Positions 29,708 through 31,212 of a DNA stretch of 31,212 nt are shown piece after piece; within the stretch, counting starts at the first letter, position 1, and the number at the start of each line of letters is the position of its first letter. The position numbers and the translations under genes are program-made. The DNA comes from Fragilariopsis cylindrus CCMP1102 (taxonomy: Eukaryota > Bacillariophyta > Bacillariophyceae > Bacillariales > Bacillariaceae), in contig FMBT01000639.1 of assembly GCA_900095095.1 (NCBI GenBank), positions 1-31,212 on the forward strand, given 5' to 3'. The notes below the pieces were generated by a model. That model saw only the letters and a program-made list of their open reading frames with translations. It ran no database searches and was not told the DNA's origin.

Positions 29708-31122
29708 ATGGGATCGAAGAGATACGCCTTTATTTCTGGATTATGCGTCTTGATACTATTATTTTCGACAAGGAATATCATCATCGGTAGTGTCACAGTC
29801 AGTAGAATAACTGCAGCAACCAATGAATCGGAATCCCGTTCTGCAACTATATTACTACAACACGCACAACAAGAGGACGATGGACACGATAACATAATCT
29901 ATAGTAATGCGAGTAGCATAGTTCGAATCATCGAAACCGATCGAAGTCAGTCGAATTCATCTTCCCTTCCGTGGTGCACCCGAAATGAAATAAGAGTAGG
30001 ATCTTGGACACCTCAAATTCTTGATAGTCACCCTACAACCCCGCACAGTCCATCTTATGTGTTATCCAGAAAATGAGTACAAGACAACAGGCCAATGGAA
30101 GCATACGTACGAATGGCAAACCGACAGCAGCAGAAGATTGTGCTTTTTCCAACTGGAATCGTGATGAATTTTGTAGTTTAATGAAACGTACTACTATACT
30201 GGTACGTTTCTTTCACCCATAGGCCGAGAACTTTTCTCTGTTCTTGTTGTACAATATTTACTGATTACTGACTACAATTGTTCATTCATTTTTTGGTTTC
30301 TTCTTCTTCTTCTTCAATGATGTGCGTAGATTATAGAGATTCACTTAGTTTTGAACATTATCGCTCTCTTGGTCATTTGATGGGAAAACATATATCGCAA
30401 TTCTCTCAACACCAATCAAAAGAGGAACAGGGGAACATTGTTAACTACGTTTGCCAAAAACAAACGCGAATTGTTTATCGCCGCGACGATCTATTGTCCA
30501 ATGTCAGCCAGGCTATTTTTGAAGGAGGGAGCTTCCCACAAGTAATAGTGATGAATCGTGGTGCACACTATCAGAATGATACAATGCTTATGACAGGAAT
30601 GATGAAAGTCGTAGAGGAATTGAAAAATTGGAAGTTACAATGCGAGATATTCAACATTACATGTCATTTGCTATGGCGAACTACTGTCCCCGGTCATCCA
30701 AACTGCGAGAAGCATGACTATAATGGACCAGTTAACGACCTATATGCTATGGAGACTATGATTAATGATCGCTCTAACTATAATAATCGAACAATTAAGT
30801 ATAACTGGTACAACTATCAACACCAAAATGAGATGGTAGTTGACATGTTGACAAAGAATCCATCATTTTTACAACAAGGGTGAACTTCACCCCCTTTCTT
30901 CCTTGAAATAATCGATGCTTACTATTTGAAATACTTCGACCCGACGAACATCGTGCCCACCAAGGAGATTGTTTGCACAATTGTTATCCAGGAAAGCAAG
31001 ATGTATACAGTCAACTACTGCTCCATTTTCTGCGAATACAACGCGGACGCAAAGATATAGATTCAATGATTGCTTGGCAAGATAACTACCATACGAGGAC
31101 GAAGATCCAACAGAAAGTATAG
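29708..31122 (+). pseudogene. PC-esterase (TBL/CAS1-like SGNH) type II membrane protein, heavily frame-broken
   Basis: The ATG at 29708 (context GACCATGG) gives a basic end and a signal anchor (YAFISGLCVLILLF), a Golgi-type topology. Sequence blocks follow the PC-esterase/SGNH order: a HLMCYPENEYKTTGQWKHTYEWQ-like block in one frame (split here by frame), AEDCAFSNWNRDEFC in another, then an intron 30202-30329 (GTACGT...CGTAG). After it comes the nucleophile block DSLSFEHYRSLG, where one G missing near 30336 removes the Gly of GDS. The C-terminal block RPDEH...DCLHNCYPGK (about 30935-31000) has the DxxH catalytic pair, and the frame ends at TAG 31120-31122. Relatives O-acetylate cell-surface polysaccharides; this role is inferred. 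At least five frame changes (about 30025, 30055, 30125, 30336, 30930) and a TGA at 30881-30883 interrupt it. Confidence 0.6.
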
Positions 31123-31212
31123 CATGCATGTTTTAACGGTGATGAAGACAGGGGGTAATAAATTATTTCTATTATATAGAGTTTAAAGAAATGAAAAATA
31201 ATGTCAACAAAC

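Noticed and set aside
1-31212. tRNA, rRNA, CRISPR array or riboswitch
   Set aside because: No A/B-box pairs, cloverleaf, regularly spaced repeats or recognisable RNA element were found on reading both strands by eye; a covariance-model scan would be the proper test.

Overview
The window looks like nuclear DNA from a stramenopile alga, most likely a diatom. This is an inference. The genes carry GT-AG introns of about 128-192 bp, intergenic DNA is AT-rich, a bL20 ribosomal protein with a mitochondrial presequence is nuclear-encoded, and one secreted protein has the Pro/Ser 'PS' repeats common in diatom surface proteins. No prokaryotic operon, tRNA, rRNA or CRISPR array was seen.

Layout. Bases 1-7469 are most of a tyrosine-recombinase (DIRS/Ngaro/PAT-class) retrotransposon on the + strand: a Gag-like ORF, reverse transcriptase-RNase H, tyrosine recombinase, and a fourth ORF of unknown function. 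It ends in two identical 269-bp direct repeats separated by 199 bp. That is the B1-A2-B2 end expected of a split-direct-repeat element; the matching A1 should lie just left of the window. The element ends 124 bp upstream of the start codon of a myotubularin-type phosphoinositide phosphatase (7594-10619, +). Next come a secreted beta-propeller protein with PS repeats and a C-terminal GPI-type tail (10932-12911, -), about 2 kb with no gene, a three-exon mitochondrial bL20 gene (15057-15886, -), a single-thioredoxin-domain ER protein disulfide isomerase (16363-17213, +), a broken PA-domain/SPPL2-like gene lacking its catalytic half (18938-20155, -), cytosolic tryptophanyl-tRNA synthetase (20394-22629, +), a poly-Asn/RGG-box protein (23138-25521, +), a large His/Pro-rich protein with a C-terminal Cys4 zinc-ribbon region (25835-29162, -), and a PC-esterase (TBL/CAS1-like) membrane enzyme (29708-31122, +).

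Frame breaks. Many otherwise well-conserved genes are interrupted by frame changes, and most have the same sense: one base appears to be missing. Some genes are clean (bL20, PDI, WARS, the propeller protein), others have one to six breaks. Either the assembly has a deletion-type error profile or several loci are decaying. This affects how every 'pseudogene' call here should be read.

The host genes are unrelated housekeeping or surface functions and form no pathway. The most unusual biology is the retroelement: its split repeats, its paired 10-bp palindromes at the repeat end, its recombinase with a changed box I arginine, and its unknown fourth ORF.
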